Made by a program: the position numbers and the translations under genes. Of a stretch of DNA of 64,000 nt, positions 41,901 to 56,900 are shown one piece after another. The notes under the pieces were generated by a model, which was not told the DNA's origin, did no database searches, and was given only the letters and a program-made list of their open reading frames with translations. Origin of the DNA: Euborellia annulipes (Eukaryota; Arthropoda; Insecta; Dermaptera; Anisolabididae); assembly GCA_023213315.1 (NCBI GenBank), contig JAKCPI010002000.1, positions 186,001-250,000 of the forward strand. The letters run 5' to 3'. How positions within the stretch are numbered: position 1 is the first letter of the stretch; the number at the start of each line of letters is the position of its first letter.

Positions 41901-44900
41901 ATGATGGTCATCTATGAACTTTGCAAATGAGTCATCAACCAAATAAAAATTCCCGACAATAATTTTATTAATTATTGTAATATCTGCTAGAGCAAATCTT
42001 CGAAATTGATTAATTCTAGTTGCTTTTATTCAAGCTTTTTCTATTCTAGGCAAGGGATGTCCTCCATTTTGAGGACAGTGGCGTACCGAGGGGGGGAGGG
42101 TGGAGGAGGCGGTCCCCCACAGGCCCCCAAATATTTATTAAAAAAAAATTTAATGAAAATTTCTCTTTGAGAGGCCCCTGGGCCCTTGGGGTTCAGGGAT
42201 ATACGGTATTTTAAAAATATTTTAGTGTATGAAGGAGAGGATTAAAGATTAAAGAGAGGATTTAAAGATGAACACCCTCCACCCAAAAAAAAAAATTCAA
42301 TATAAGCTTACACCTCTGGTACAAAATGTATAAAGGCCCCCTCTTCTAGTGCCGCCCCAGGCCCCCAACTGCCTGGTACGCCTCTGTTTGAGGAGGGACT
42401 CTCTCAGCACCTACTCCTTCCGATGAGTGGGGAGTGAGGGACGCCCTTCCAAGGACGGGATGTCGGAACCATCTCTTCTGTTGGGATCCAATCCAGGGCT
42501 ATAATTTGATTACATTTATCCAGCATAACACTAATCTACTTTACATCCTATTAATAACTCCATTTGAGCTCCCGCCCCCATGCATGATTTTGTTTAATTT
42601 CAATTTACCTCGCTGAATCCCATATCCCCAGCAAAATTAGTGATGTTGGCTATCTGAGGCTGTTTTTGTTCGAGGCTCAACGTTTTCTCTGCCTGCTTTT
42701 TAGTTTTGCCAGCCGAAGAATTCCGGTCGCGTGTGAAAAGCCGCGTCTTTCGGTCCCGGTCTCCTCCTTCCTGAAAACACAAACACGTTCTAATTAATGT
42801 TTTTTGTTCCTTTAAAAGAATATTATATTCATTATAGAAAAATAACATTCCAACTTAAAGACATGTAACATTTAAAGTAATTTTTTTAACCAAGGTCGAG
42901 TTTCGAGGAGTGAATAAAAAAAACAAAAAAAAAAACATAACTTTAAATATTTAAGGCAGTTAAATATTCACTCAAGGCAGATAATAAGCATCGGCTAATG
43001 GGATTTTTTAGTATAAAGTTGGAAATTTTAAGGTATCTTAAATTTTAATCAAATTTATTAGTTCTTTTGAATTTTTGATAAAAGAATAGGCGGGGGAACA
43101 ATTCAGCCCCCCCCCCCCCCCCCCCAATTGAATGGGGAAAAAGGAAGAATATTTTAAAAAGCTATAAATAAAAGTAATTTAAAAAAAAATAGGTCTCTAT
43201 CTTATAGATAATTAAATTAGTAATCATTGTGTTAAAAAATAATTAATTTTTAGCATTTAATTAGTTTGCTGGAACGTTCCAAATGGAATGGACTAAAATG
43301 CTTGTTTCCCTATGGGCCCAGAACTAACGCCATCTCTTGCCGCCTAGAGTAACCAGCTTCCGAATCGGCTAATAACTGTTTTTCGAGACTCGCCCCTTAA
43401 GACCCCCCTATTTTTTTTAATCATGAATTTTTTTAATTAAAAAGTGTTTGCCAAAAAATGAAAAATTGTCCTCTGGTTCCGCCACTGAGCTGTGATCATA
43501 CTTGCAAACAGCAATCTACTTTGAGAAGAGGCAACATCCTTCTTGAGCTCCCCCCCCCCTCTTGTAAGACGAGGTGAAGAATGCAAGCCGGCAAATGATA
43601 AATTCTCGTTGTTTCGGGATTCATTCCAGAAAATGAGAGCGAAACGTCGACGAAAATACATAAAATACGGGGCCATTGTTGAATTTAACAACAAAAGAGA
43701 GATCAGAGATGCAATGCAAAAATCGCAGTCCATTTAGAAATGCCATGTTGACGGCGTTATTTAGAACCAGAACGTCGTCAAATTTGAGACTCAACTCTTT
43801 TATTGCTTCTTACTATTTCAGGAATTAATCGAGCAACGTCGAAGAATAAATATAAAATTTGCTGGTTGCATTCCTTTCGAGAAAATTGCAAAAAATAATG
43901 CGCTAATATGGGTTGAATAAGTTTATTGAAAATCTTGCTCTAAAAACTACTGTAGATTAAAATTTCAAATTTAGACATTAGGATTCTTTTTTCGGAACAA
44001 GTCTTTTTTGATAGATGTGAACGTTCAGTTAAAATCTTAAAGCCAAATTTTTCTGAAGCGGTTTTAAGTTAAAAAACTTGACTCTAGATCGGAATTTCCA
44101 ATATTTCAGTGGCGTAGCGAGGTGGGGACGTCTCTCTTTTTCCCTCCTCCAAAGCATCACATGAACATATGCTAAAAACCAAAAATTATTTGGGTTATTT
44201 ATATTAAATACTAAGTTTCCGCTACTCTCTTCTTACTCTTAATTATAAAATGTGTGAAAATTGAATGAACTTTGCAGCTCCGTTCGCGAAGATTTATTTA
44301 GAATTAGAAAAGACTATTTCTTTGGTTTATGAATAAATAAAAGAAATAAAGTTGGTGCCTTATTTTTCTCGTCGGTGTTCCTTGGCGGGCTGGAGGCCGT
44401 CGTCCCTGGCGGCTGTTGAGGATCACTCTGTTCGTGATCCGTCCAAGTATCAGGATGCGAATCAGAATCAGCTTTTTTAGAGCTCTCGTCGCTGAGTCGA
44501 TCAGTTGTTTTGTCTGCAATCAGAATCAATCAATTCACCGCACCCCAAAAAGCCGCGCCAAAGAGAGGGGGGGGGGGGAGATTCTTAAACATCACTTTGC
44601 ATTATAAAGGGGACCAATTTAACTTCAACTAACTATTTTATCCTTATTATTATTAAACTTTCATCATTATCATCATTTTAATTTGTTTCATTTAAACTTT
44701 AACTACGGTATTATAATGAAATAAAATTTCATGGAAATAACTTAACACAGGCCTTATATAAGAGGGAAATAATTAATTTTAATTTTTAATTAAACAAAAG
44801 AATCTCTTTTTTTAGTCTTTAAGATTTACTTATTTTTTTATTTAAATAATACTGTAAAAATATCCCCATTGGACCCCCCCCCCAATTAAGAATTCTTTGT

Positions 44901-47900
44901 CTTTGTCTGCATCGGAGTTTTCATGAGTCAGGTTCTTCAGGTTGTAGAATTTCCCCCGAAACTTTCTTGTAACGGGCGTCAAGCCGACTCGGACCCGCCG
45001 AAATTAGAATATATAATTTGAATAAATTTGTGATCTTTAGAACAAGAAGCGAAACTTTTATCCTCTTGTCCAGGGTCCTTTTTAAAATCTCGACTTCACC
45101 TGCCCAAAGACGGGAATTAATTCCTGATTTTGTTTAAGAACCTTGAACCCTTTCTTGTTTATAATATTATCTAGTATATAGAAAAAAAAAAAAAATTGAA
45201 ATAAAAATGAGAATGCCTTAGATTTAGACTAAGTGTGCATTTTATTGCTAAAAGTTTGATTTTAATTGAAATTAGTCTTGTTCGGAGAAAGCGATTAGCC
45301 GAGGGGATAAAGCACCTGAGTTGAAGACAAAAAAATTATCCAACTCTTTTGAGGTACCTCCTCCTGAGGAAGGAAACGGAAACCCACCTCAGCTTGCTAA
45401 TGTCTAAAGAGGGACTCTTATTTCAGAGTTTGTGTGTAAATACAAATACAAACGGTGAATTTTCATTTCGATTTCCTATTAAAAAAAAAATCTTTTTAGT
45501 TTTATCCTTAGCCCGAGTAACTTGTGGTCGCTAGTGTTTAAAAGGGAATATAAAATAATTTTAATCCCTTCCTTAAAACTCTTAGCAATAAAAATGCAAA
45601 TTATCCTAAAATATGGAAAGAATGAAAGAGACTAAAAAATACAAAAAAAAGAATGTAAAAATATAAAAAAAAAAAAATAATAATAAATTTTTCTAATAAG
45701 AATCTTAAAACAAAGATATCAAAAATTTTGATTTTATCAATTATTAAAAACAAAATTTAGTTCAAGTTCAATTGTTTGAATAAAATTTCTTATAGAAAAA
45801 GAAAAGAGCATGCAAAAAGATGTTCAAACATGCTTTAAAAAAAAATTATTTTCACTGAGGTTTCAAACTAAAAATACTAAGTATATATTAAAATCTAAAG
45901 ATAAAATCCTTTCACTTGGCCTGATGAAACCCTAAGAAGGACTCCCCCTAAATGATCAATTATTTGTGTTTTAATAATCTAACCTAAGAGAGGCATCATC
46001 CCTCTCACGACTTGTCAATTGCAGTCTTTCTTGCTTTGTCCGGGATAGCTGTTAGGGGATGTATCGCTGTTGAGCAGAGATGTGCAAACGAACAAAGAAA
46101 ACAGAAATATGCAGCTGATTTAGTAAAGCAATGCACGCGGTACTTGGCTGTTTCTTTCGTCATTAGGAAAAACCCCTGGAAGGTGGGCAACCGAAACACC
46201 AAAGGATAAAAGAGGACCAAAGAGCAAAGGGAGGGGATTGATCCCTTTTCTCTTCAAACAAACAACTCGTTTCAATCAATTAAATTATTATTAAAAAAAA
46301 TATCTTGTTTTATGTATTTTATAAATACCTATCTATATATTTCAATGAGGATCAAGGATCAAAGAAAAGGAATTCTTATTATTTTTAAATTATATTAAGT
46401 TATAACTAATTGTCTTTGATTTTTTATAAGGCGAGATAGAACCCAATAAGCAAAGAATTGTTTGAACCTCCCAATTTGACGATTTGGAAACCTATAGTCT
46501 ATTTATTTCTGAATATTTCTCATCTTACATATTGCTATGAAAAAATGAAAATTTAATTGAATAGCGAGTTTTATTATTTGTCATTTGAGAAATTTATTAT
46601 TATATAAACCAATTGGTAGAAATTTTTCATAACGAGAGATAAAACCCAATGCTTTTTAATGGGCAAAATTTTATATTTTCCGAAGATTTTTGAGCGTCCC
46701 CATTTGGGGATTTGTAGACCTGAGTATTTTTCCTGGACTCTCCAAAACGTCCTATATAAGAGTGTAAAATTTCATTTTTAAATGCCGTGAGTTGATCAAA
46801 AGAGGGTTGTGGATATAATCCCGTTTCAGCGTTTCTAAATACTTTGAGCATAAAATGTAAATTCTGAGCAAAGTAGATTCCCGCAATAAGTGGAACTTGG
46901 CTATAAAATAAATAGAAAATAATCAAATAGGTGATCCAATAGCAAGACTCTTTCTCAAACTCCTTCTAAAATACTTGACACGATTCATTAAAGGAATTTA
47001 TCTTTAGATTTTAAAAATATACTCGTATATCAATTTATTATTATTAGCTTAAAAAAAAAAGTAAAATTTAAAATACGTACTAACTACTCATTTACACAAA
47101 AAAAAAAAAAGAACTCTAAGCAGATAGATAGATAGATAGATAGATGAAGTATCTGTTAGCAAGAAGCTCTCTATCTAAGCTAATGCTATGCTAAGCGAGA
47201 TAAAATGCCATTCTAACGATAGTTTCGTTAATAACATGAAAGGATTTTTCAGTTTGTCTTTCGCCAATTTGTACATTTTCTCCTTGAAATGGGGTCGTTT
47301 CTCTAAACTTAAATTAAAATTTTATATTAATGCCCCAACGAGTGATTACTCCACTCTGATTACGTAATTGACTGCTCTGTCCCCGTCTGAACTGCCCGTT
47401 TCTTGAGGCACAGAATAAGAGCCGCTCCGAATTCGTATATAAATTAAAGCACTAGAAAAAATAATTTTTTTCTCCAGCCCCCGAATACTGGTACAGTATG
47501 AAAGGAAAAAAATGAGATCTCTGATGGAGGTGGCAGCCAGGAAGGAATTGTCTCTTCACCAATGCAACTCCCAATTCAGAACGTTTCGCTCGAATTTTAT
47601 TGCACCTTCATCAGGTGTCATTTGTGAATAAGTTATGTTTTTCACCATATGAATAAAGTTATTCGATTTAGTAAAGAGACGTTTTTGTACCAAGATTAGG
47701 ATCATCCTCAGGCACTTGTGTTGAATCAGTACAAGACTCAACAATGGTATCTAATAAATTTTATTGTTCTGATTTCATATGTAATATATTCACATATCCA
47801 TCAAAATTAGACAGAAACGTTGTGAATTGGAGGTTCCATTGGCGAAGGGGCTAGGCCATCGCCTGCCATTCACGTCACATCCAAAAAAGAAGCAAACGTT

Positions 47901-50900
47901 AGATATAATTTATTAGATCAAAGTCGACAACATTACAGTATTTGATCTTGTACTGATTCAACCAAAGTGCCTGAGGATGGCCCTGACCTATGGAGCAAAA
48001 CGTCGCTTTAATCGAATAATTCATATTAACTTGATTTGATTATTTTTTCCCCAGATGGATATGCAGTTGCGTCCAGCCTTCAACTACCTTCCAGGCGATA
48101 TTCTGCTTATCAATTTCACCTACCAATTCTATAATTTTGAACTCAAACGCAATACTAATAATCAGATTATTTATTATTTACAAAATACCCAAGGATAAAT
48201 AAAATTCTTTAATTGACGAGGTCGAACCCTTCGACATGACCTATCGTCGTATTTATGACCATAGGACATGATCCAAAACGTTAAAAAAAATTAAATGGGA
48301 TGAGTTTATCCCTGGCTTTTGGCAAATAATTTAAAAAAAAACGGCATCCAGAGAGTTAATATTTGAAAAAGGATTGATCATAAAAAATTGTAGATCGTAG
48401 AACCGAAAACAAGAAAAACAAATGAAAAATCCCATCATGATGCGTGTTGTATTGTATTCTAAATAAAATACTTGTGTGTGGGTTATTTTGAAATAGAATA
48501 ATTTTATTTAACATTAAAATGGATATACAGTAGTACAGGCAAGGAAAACAGAAATTCCAAATTACAATTGGGACTATTTGAGCCTATTCTAAAGAATAAT
48601 AAAAAAAAAAAAGAAGAAATTTCCATTAAATTTAAATGGATATTCCTTTGAGATATTTCGAATTATTGAATAACAAAGAGCTGAATTCTATATTTGAAAA
48701 TCCTTTTATGTTCTCAAGGGCATTCATTTTAAATAATGTGAAGCTGGTTACGTAGATGTTTTAAAAAGCCTAGGCCTATATTAAAATCTTAACAAAGAAT
48801 GATAAAACTTGGCTTCTGGAGTGTAAGAGTCTTTACTAACCTAATATCTTTCCCTTAAAAAATCCTTAATAAATAATGGAGTGAGTAGATTCAATCAGTA
48901 TATTCCTATCTACGAGTAACACTATTAATCAATCAAAACTATAAAAAGTATATCTATGGCTGGTTACACAGACACCGATTTTGGACGGCGGTATAAACTC
49001 GGCCGATATTTCATCGGTAGCAGGTGCTTGCAGACTCACCGGATTTTTCCGGTCAAACAATCAGTTGCCACGGGGTGACACGAGGTTTATTTTGTTGTTT
49101 TAAACATCACACTTTTTTCCCATTCACACTCACTCTCACACTCACACAGTATTTTCGGCAACTCAGGCCATTTAAGACTTTAGACCATAACCGTTGTAAT
49201 TAATATAAATATTGTGGGGTCAGGCATTTCTATTTAAGCCTTCTGTGTATCCAAATGGCAAATAAAATCATCGGACTGCCTGGGTCCGAACCCGCTAAAT
49301 CAGCCATTGCAATTAACACGCACTATCAAAACTAATAACAAGTTAAAACGTGGTAACTACAATTTCACTGAGCAGTCGAGACTGGAATGGTCGGTGAAAA
49401 ATCGGTGTGTGTGCAAGCGGGTATTTAGTCATGTACCCACTAATTCCCCACTGGGGATAAGGAGTGGGCTGTGACCGTATTTTAGCGACATCACCGGTCG
49501 GCGTGTGTGCAACGTCCCGTTCCCACATGTAGGTTCACTATTGGAATTTGGAGACCGGCATAAAACTCGGCCGTCCAAAATGTGTGTGTGCAACCAGCCT
49601 ATCAGTCTGCCCGCTATTACCAAGGAGAGCTACGCAGCTAGTATATTGGCAGATATTAAAGGTAAGCGGAGGATTTTCTCTCTCTCTGACTTGGTCTATC
49701 TCCTAATTCACAACGTTTCGGTCTAATTTTAGTCGACCATCATCAGCAGGTGTTATGGCTAAAAACAGACTCTACGCAGATATATTTATATACTTAATTG
49801 TTTTTTATGCAATAATAGGAAAAAACAAAAGGACCTTCTTATTAATATTCTTATTGGAAAGACACATCACACCTGACCTCAACTAACAATAACTTTCGAT
49901 ATAATCGATATTCAAGTCAAGCCTTTTAAATAAGATAGCAGCTGACAAAATAACAAGGGAGAATTATTTTAATATAATAAATAAGGAAAATAACCAACTA
50001 ACTATCAAGTGGAACGAAAATTGAAATTATCTTTCTTTTATTATTTATATAAACATCACACGTAAAAACTCTGCAATTAATTTATAATTGACAATTATTT
50101 TTCCGTAAAATATGACATTGAAACAAATAAATGAATAGCAAGTAGAAGAAAAGTTTAGGCTCTTTTGTAATCAAGAAAAATGAATAGGACAGAAATATTT
50201 CCAAGATACACCTCAAGCCCTTGTCTTTTCTTAATTATGTGCCACACTTTTTCGGACAATTTATATCTACACTCTCGCCTATCAAAAAAAATTATCATAA
50301 GATAACGACTTTTATGTATTTTATAAATACCTATCTTTATATATATTCCCATGATCATTAAAAGAAAAAAGAAAATTTGAGAGATTTAATTAATTGGCTT
50401 TGATTTGTCATAATGAGAGAGAGAACCCAACCAATGCTTTCCATTGGGGAAATTCTGATATATAAGGCAGCACGTGACTTCAATTTCCGCTGATGATCAA
50501 TGAATCAGAAGTTTATTTAGCACAAGGCTAGCCCGTTGATGCCACTGTCACCTTTTTAGCAAAATTTAGTTAGGTATAAGAACCCTTAGTTCTTATAAAT
50601 AAAATCACTTAATCAGGTCTATTCTCTAAGCAAAAACGTTAACTTTTAACATCCGAAATCAACTTTAATTCATTTTAACACCGCCATGCCTGATATTGCT
50701 ATTATGTAAGCAAAAACTAAAGTCAAAGCATAATGCCATGTCCAGGGCGTGCCTTTAATATTTTAACGCAGTATTTAATGCATCAAAATGGCGTCTTTAA
50801 CCTAAAAAATAATGTTATGATTTTGACAGCTTTGAGATAAAAGCAACATGTTAACGTCGCTGTTAGAGAATAGCCTTTTTTAACGCGCGTGTTATTATTT

Positions 50901-53900
50901 TACTTTTTAACATGATGTTAAATTTTAAAGTCTGTTTTGTGGTTAATTTAATATGTAGATATATGACTGTGATGTAAACTTTCAAGAGAAAGGTTTAAAA
51001 TTAAATCCCAGATGTTTCGACTTGAATTTTTTGGACCATCTTCAGAGTTCATAAGGGAAAAATTAAATTGTAGTAAATAAAAAAACAGTCATAACAAGAG
51101 ATCAAACTCGTAGTAGAGGGGATAAACAAAAATAAAAAAATCCTTCATAAACGAGGCTGAGACCACATAACAATTAAAATATTAAGTCAATTTTTTAATT
51201 AATCATCTAATTAGAGGACAAATATGACTTCTATATAATATTATTTAAGGTTGTTCGGATAGTACATCGTAAGTCATAATAGAATCTAAATTTTTTTTAA
51301 ATAAAATTAAAAATTTGAATGCCAAAATTCCTTATTATAATTTAGTCGTGACCTATCATAGTTTATAATTGGATTAAGTTAATAATTTAATTACCAAAAA
51401 TAATAAATGAATGACTTTCGACTTGAGCAGTATTTCACGTAATATAGATCTGGCACCATTGCATTCATCAACTATCTATTTTAAATCTTAAACGCCTTAA
51501 ATTTTATTTTATTTAATATATTACAATGTTTAATGCAAATCAGTTTAAACACAATGGACGATTTGCGAGAAAAAATATTGTAAAATTGAAAAAAAAAATG
51601 TATCTGACATAGAGATAAGACACTTATGTTATGCGACGTTGCCAGGCTGGTCTGACTCTCGAGAATTCATTATTTTTAAATATTAGCGACTGTCATTTTG
51701 GAGAATTTTTTGACTTTCTTGTTAAAATATCTTTAAAAGCGGTCGGCAGAAACTTTTGGTTTTATTTTTAACGTATTCCTCGGAAGTGAATTAATAAAAT
51801 GTAAGTTTTGTTGTTTTTGTATCATTTGCACAGATGCCTATATAATTCGATATGTGTGCGTTTCGTCGTTATTCCCCATAGGCTACATGTTAAATTTCAA
51901 TTTTTTAAAAATTAATTACACGATAACCCTGTGTCAGATCTGCTTCAAAATTTTATTTTATACGTATTTGATAGTGATTAATAACATATTAAAAAATTAG
52001 CTTTTAATCAAGGAAAGTGCTTTAATGTCCGAACAACCTTAATAGTTTTTTAAAAGTAAAAAAAAGAATTAAATTTAATTTGATTCCTTGCCTGTGCTTG
52101 GTAGAGTGAAAAAAGAAAGGATGAATAAAGAGCAAGAGAGAAAAGTGGTGAGTAAAGATAAAAAGTGAGTGAGTGAGAGTTGAGAGGTGAGATTGAGAGT
52201 TGAGAGTTGAGAGTTGAGAGTGAGTGAGGGGTTCTGACCTGCGGCACAGAGTTGTGTCGATGGCCTACCGGTCAGGCGCGTCGGCTTACAGGCACCTGCC
52301 AAATAAACCCATTTGGACCTAAGTGTGGTGAAAAAAAAGACTAGGCGTGGGACCTCGATTGGGCAGAGACATCTCTTCCTCTGCCCTAAATGATGCCAAA
52401 TTATTAAGGGCCCACTCTCAAAAAAAAAATTTCATTTTATTTTAATACTTCAAGGACCTTTCTAAAAAGTCAATTCTGGCTACATAATTTTGCGCTGAAA
52501 TAAACAATTTATTTTAATTAATTTTAAACTGGTAACCGTTGGCTCTAGTTGAAACATTATGCTTTAATAGGAGAATTAAATTCAAGAATTTTGTTTCAAT
52601 GATATATTTATTTATTTAACATTAACACTTTATACGTATTTCGACCCCATATGTGTCATCATCGGAAGTGAATTACATATTTTACTTACGTAATTCGTAT
52701 GTAATTCACTTCCGATGATGACACATATGGGGTCGAAATACGTATAAAGTGTTAATGTTAAATAAATAAATATATCATTGAAACAAAAAACCTTGTGTAT
52801 CATACATGAATTTAATTCTCGTATTAAATTTATTTTAAAACAATACTGAAAAATAAATGATTTCTGTTAAGAAGAAGGAATTTATAAAAAAAAATGAGCG
52901 TATTTTTTTTATTTAATTTGTTGTAAGGTGTTTTTCAGCATCTAAGTAAGTATGAGTTCAGCACACCGAACGAGCAAAACGTTTTCGATCAATATCCACG
53001 AGCAAAATGTTTTGCTCAATGCTAAGCACACCGATCGAGCAAAATGTTTTGCCATCGAGCATTTTGCTTCCAGAGCATACCAAATAAATAAATAAGAATG
53101 CCTGGACCCCCAATATGTAAATTAACAAATAATGAGTATCGTTTAGTCTTATATGGCCTGAGTTGCCGAGAAGCCTGTGTGTATGTGTATGTGAATATGA
53201 GTGTGAATGGGAAAAAAGTGTGAGTGTTTTTAAAAATTATTTAAAAAAAAAAAATATTTTGCTCAGTTTGCTTCCATAGTAATGTTTTGCTCGATGCCAA
53301 CGCACACCGAACAAGCAAAAACGTTTTAAATTAAAACATTTTGTTCGATGATGTGTCAAATCATGCCCAATTGTGTTTTGTCTCTTCGGTGTGCGTTGAC
53401 CCATAGAAAAGCATTGAAAAAACAGTTTTAGGCAAAAACACGTTTTTGCTCGATCGGTGTGCGTTCAGCCTATGGCGATTTAGATCCCATCCCTATTTAT
53501 TTTAAATGATTGTTAGCCCATTTCAATTGAAATCAATTTTTTTCGCTTGGGACGGTAAACGAACCTGGGACTCGAGGCACAAGAGACTAATTAATTACTT
53601 CTCTCTGAGCTTCCGGTTACGAGCAAATACAAATTTAGACTCCCTTTAGAAAAAAGAAAATTTTTTTATCAATTTCAATGGCCTATTTTAGTTTAGGCCT
53701 ACTGATTAAAAGGCGCCTACAGACAGATGGCATCTGAGATATGATAAATTACACCAGGTCTATGGGACCTATTATTGCATAACAATTAATTCTTTATGAT
53801 CAAAACCTTCATTGTATAGACAAAGAAATACAAATATTTTCTAGAGATTTTATAACTTTATTGTTTGATGATAAACTTGGCCCACTTTCAATTTTTAATT

Positions 53901-56900
53901 TTTAATTGATAGTAGTATGAGCATCATGGAGTCCGTGATGCACCTGAGTTTTTTTTTAGGCCTTCACACAGTCTTTTCGGCAACTTTAGGCCATATAAGA
54001 CTTTTAACGATACTCGTTTGTTTAATATATCTATTTGGAGTCCAGAGCATTCTTATTTAAGCCATTTGGTTGCCCCTGAGTTAGAATAATTTATATCTAA
54101 ATTTTTTTGTGCAGTTTTTTTGCAGTCGATGCTGCTGCAGTTGGCTGGCAGTAATCCTTTTAACTAGTTCCCAAAGATTCCTCTAATCTGTCAGCCAACT
54201 GCAGCATCGGCCGAAAAAACTACACAAAAAACTTTAGATATATAATATTAGAGGTGGAACATCGTTTTTAAGATTTTAGTGGAATAATTTAATTTAAAGA
54301 AGATTTGAAGAGCCAAAATAAGTCCATAGAAAAGAAATTTATCTGAAGAAACTCAAATGCTTATATCAGCGAGTTAGATCCAAAGTCAATTTGTATGTAG
54401 CCAGGTGACTTTTGCTTTAGAAAGAGCCTTAATAAAAATAAATAATTTCTGTTTTGATCAATATACTCGTACTGTACATGATAAGCCAATACAAAACAAT
54501 GCAATGCCAAATACAGGTCCAAATTATTTTTTATTATTTGTAATTCTCATTTTTTTTTTTTAATATTTTTATTTTTAATGCATGGAAACATCCAAATAGC
54601 GTTCAAAAACATTCAACACTGAGCAAAGTTTAGTATTGAAGCATCTATTGAGGCTTTTTTGAATAATAATAATAATAATAATACAATACGATAAGCGAGT
54701 GTCTCAGGCTCAAAGGGGATCACGTCACAAAGCTGTCTCAAAAGAGAGTCCATCAAAAAACCATCTTTTGAAACGGAATGCTAAAGCTTTACACAAAAAA
54801 AAAAAAAAAAACAATTGACTATTTGATCATTAGAAAAATAAGAGAAAGTAAAAATAAACAAAAGAACCAAAATTTTTGAGGTTATTTTTTTTGTTTTTTG
54901 CTGAATATAATAATTTTGAACTATATATGGCAAATTAAAAATTAAATAAAATTAAATGCGTTTTTCGTCACTTTTGTTTAACTTTGCCCAACACCCGCCC
55001 GTAGGTTGGGTAGGTAAAGTTTATGTAATTGTAAAAAAATCGAAATCCCTGCCAAATGCATTTTGAGGTGCCCTGAATCCATTTAAGTGCTTTTTGGAAT
55101 GATGCCTGTGTGTCTGTATGTGGGTATTAGGGTGGAGTGAAAACAAAATTTTTTTTTTTTTTTCGAATTTCAAAACGGGCTACCCTGGAAAAGTTATTCC
55201 ATAATGTGACTATTTACCCCCTATTTTTATTTCTTAATAGGAGCATATCTTGTGGTGCCCCAAGAGGGACAAAGTTAAAAAAAAATCATTATGATCTTCC
55301 ATTAATAAATGAAATTTATTAGTTAATTAGTGTTGATTTATAATTAACAAATACCTTGGAACCAATAACCGAGTGTTTTATTTGCTTATTTTAATTTTCA
55401 AAATATTTCACCTAGAGCCTACGGTAGGAACTTTATCCAAAATAGAGGTTTAGGATCTGAATTTCAAACAACCTTGAAAACATTTTCGAGATATTTATTT
55501 AAAGAAACTTTTAGCGAAGAGATATCTCATCTCGTTTAAACGTTATTAAAGAAAGTAAAAAATTTATTTAAAAAATGCATAAATAGAGATTGAGTGGCTG
55601 TCTTAATTTTTATATTTATTCAATGATACATTATTCAATATAGCAAAATACAACGCGGGGCACTAGAATAGATATCAAAATATATTGAGATTAAAACTTA
55701 AAACAATAATTAAACAAAAATTTTAAAAATATATATAAATTTTATATTCTATTTTATTTTTCAAAGATGGGGAGGGGGAGACAAATGCCCTCTCCTGTAC
55801 CCCCTTCAAATGACGTTCCATTTCTCCAAGAAAATTGGCTAAAATAACTATTAGACTTACATTAAAATAAATCAATGTTAAATGTTTAAAATTGATTAAG
55901 AAACTCAAAACAAAATATAATGAAAATCCTATGAGCTTAGGGCCCTTCAAAATATTCAATTTGAGATGTCAGTTATTTTTTTAGGGAACTATAATAAATA
56001 CTTTGAACATCAAAATTCATTCAAATATAACAAAATGAAAAAAAAAAAAAAATAATAGTAGAAATTATACATTTTTGTAATATTTTAAAACTTTAACCCC
56101 TTTGGGGCACCACAAGATATCCGATTTTCATAAAAAATTCAGGTTATTTTAGTTATAATATGTAACAACTTTTCCGCACTCGGCCAAGAACTGAAAAGCT
56201 TTTGGTAAATTAAGTATTAAGAGGGACCAATATTTCGATCTTACATAACCTATAATTTTTTTTTATATATTCAGGAACTAGACTTTCTCCCGAGTAAAAT
56301 GATATATAATATGTAAAACATCGGACCATTAGGGGGGGGGGGGCTCTAGAGGCGCTAGACTCAAGAAAATATATTGACGTTGAATACATTAGAAAGGAAA
56401 TATCTTCTATCAGCAAATCAGAAATTCCATACCAGAAATTTTAAAAAATATTCTTTACCTCACCTGACACCTTAAAAAGTCAGAAGAGTTCTTTTTCTTA
56501 AAGGGAGCCCCCCCTCTCATTAGATCTCCCCCCGAATGTTAGATCTAACCATATGAGATAAATGGATCAAAAAAGATTGAGAACCGCCGATCTAAAAGTA
56601 TTGAATTGAATGCTCTTTTTCTATTTGAGGAAGAATTAAAATATTTATAAAAAGATTAAAATTGAAGATTGAAAAATACGATTGTAATACGATAAATGGA
56701 TGAGATAAAATAAATATTAATTAAAAAAAGTAAACTAGAATCTGTCAATTAAATAATAAAAAGTTTTTATCTTTGAAATATTATTTTAAAAAAAAAGGTA
56801 GACGAAAAACGCTTTTAAAAGTATCAATAGTTTTATAGAGCTAAATAATTTTGATACCGTATGTAGATAGTTATTAAGAGAAATTACCTGGAACGTTGAG

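Noticed and set aside
54107..54240. Hammerhead motif in this foldback
   Set aside because: A GGCCGAAA box is present but no CTGANGA on the same strand at a suitable distance, so it is listed only as a foldback repeat.
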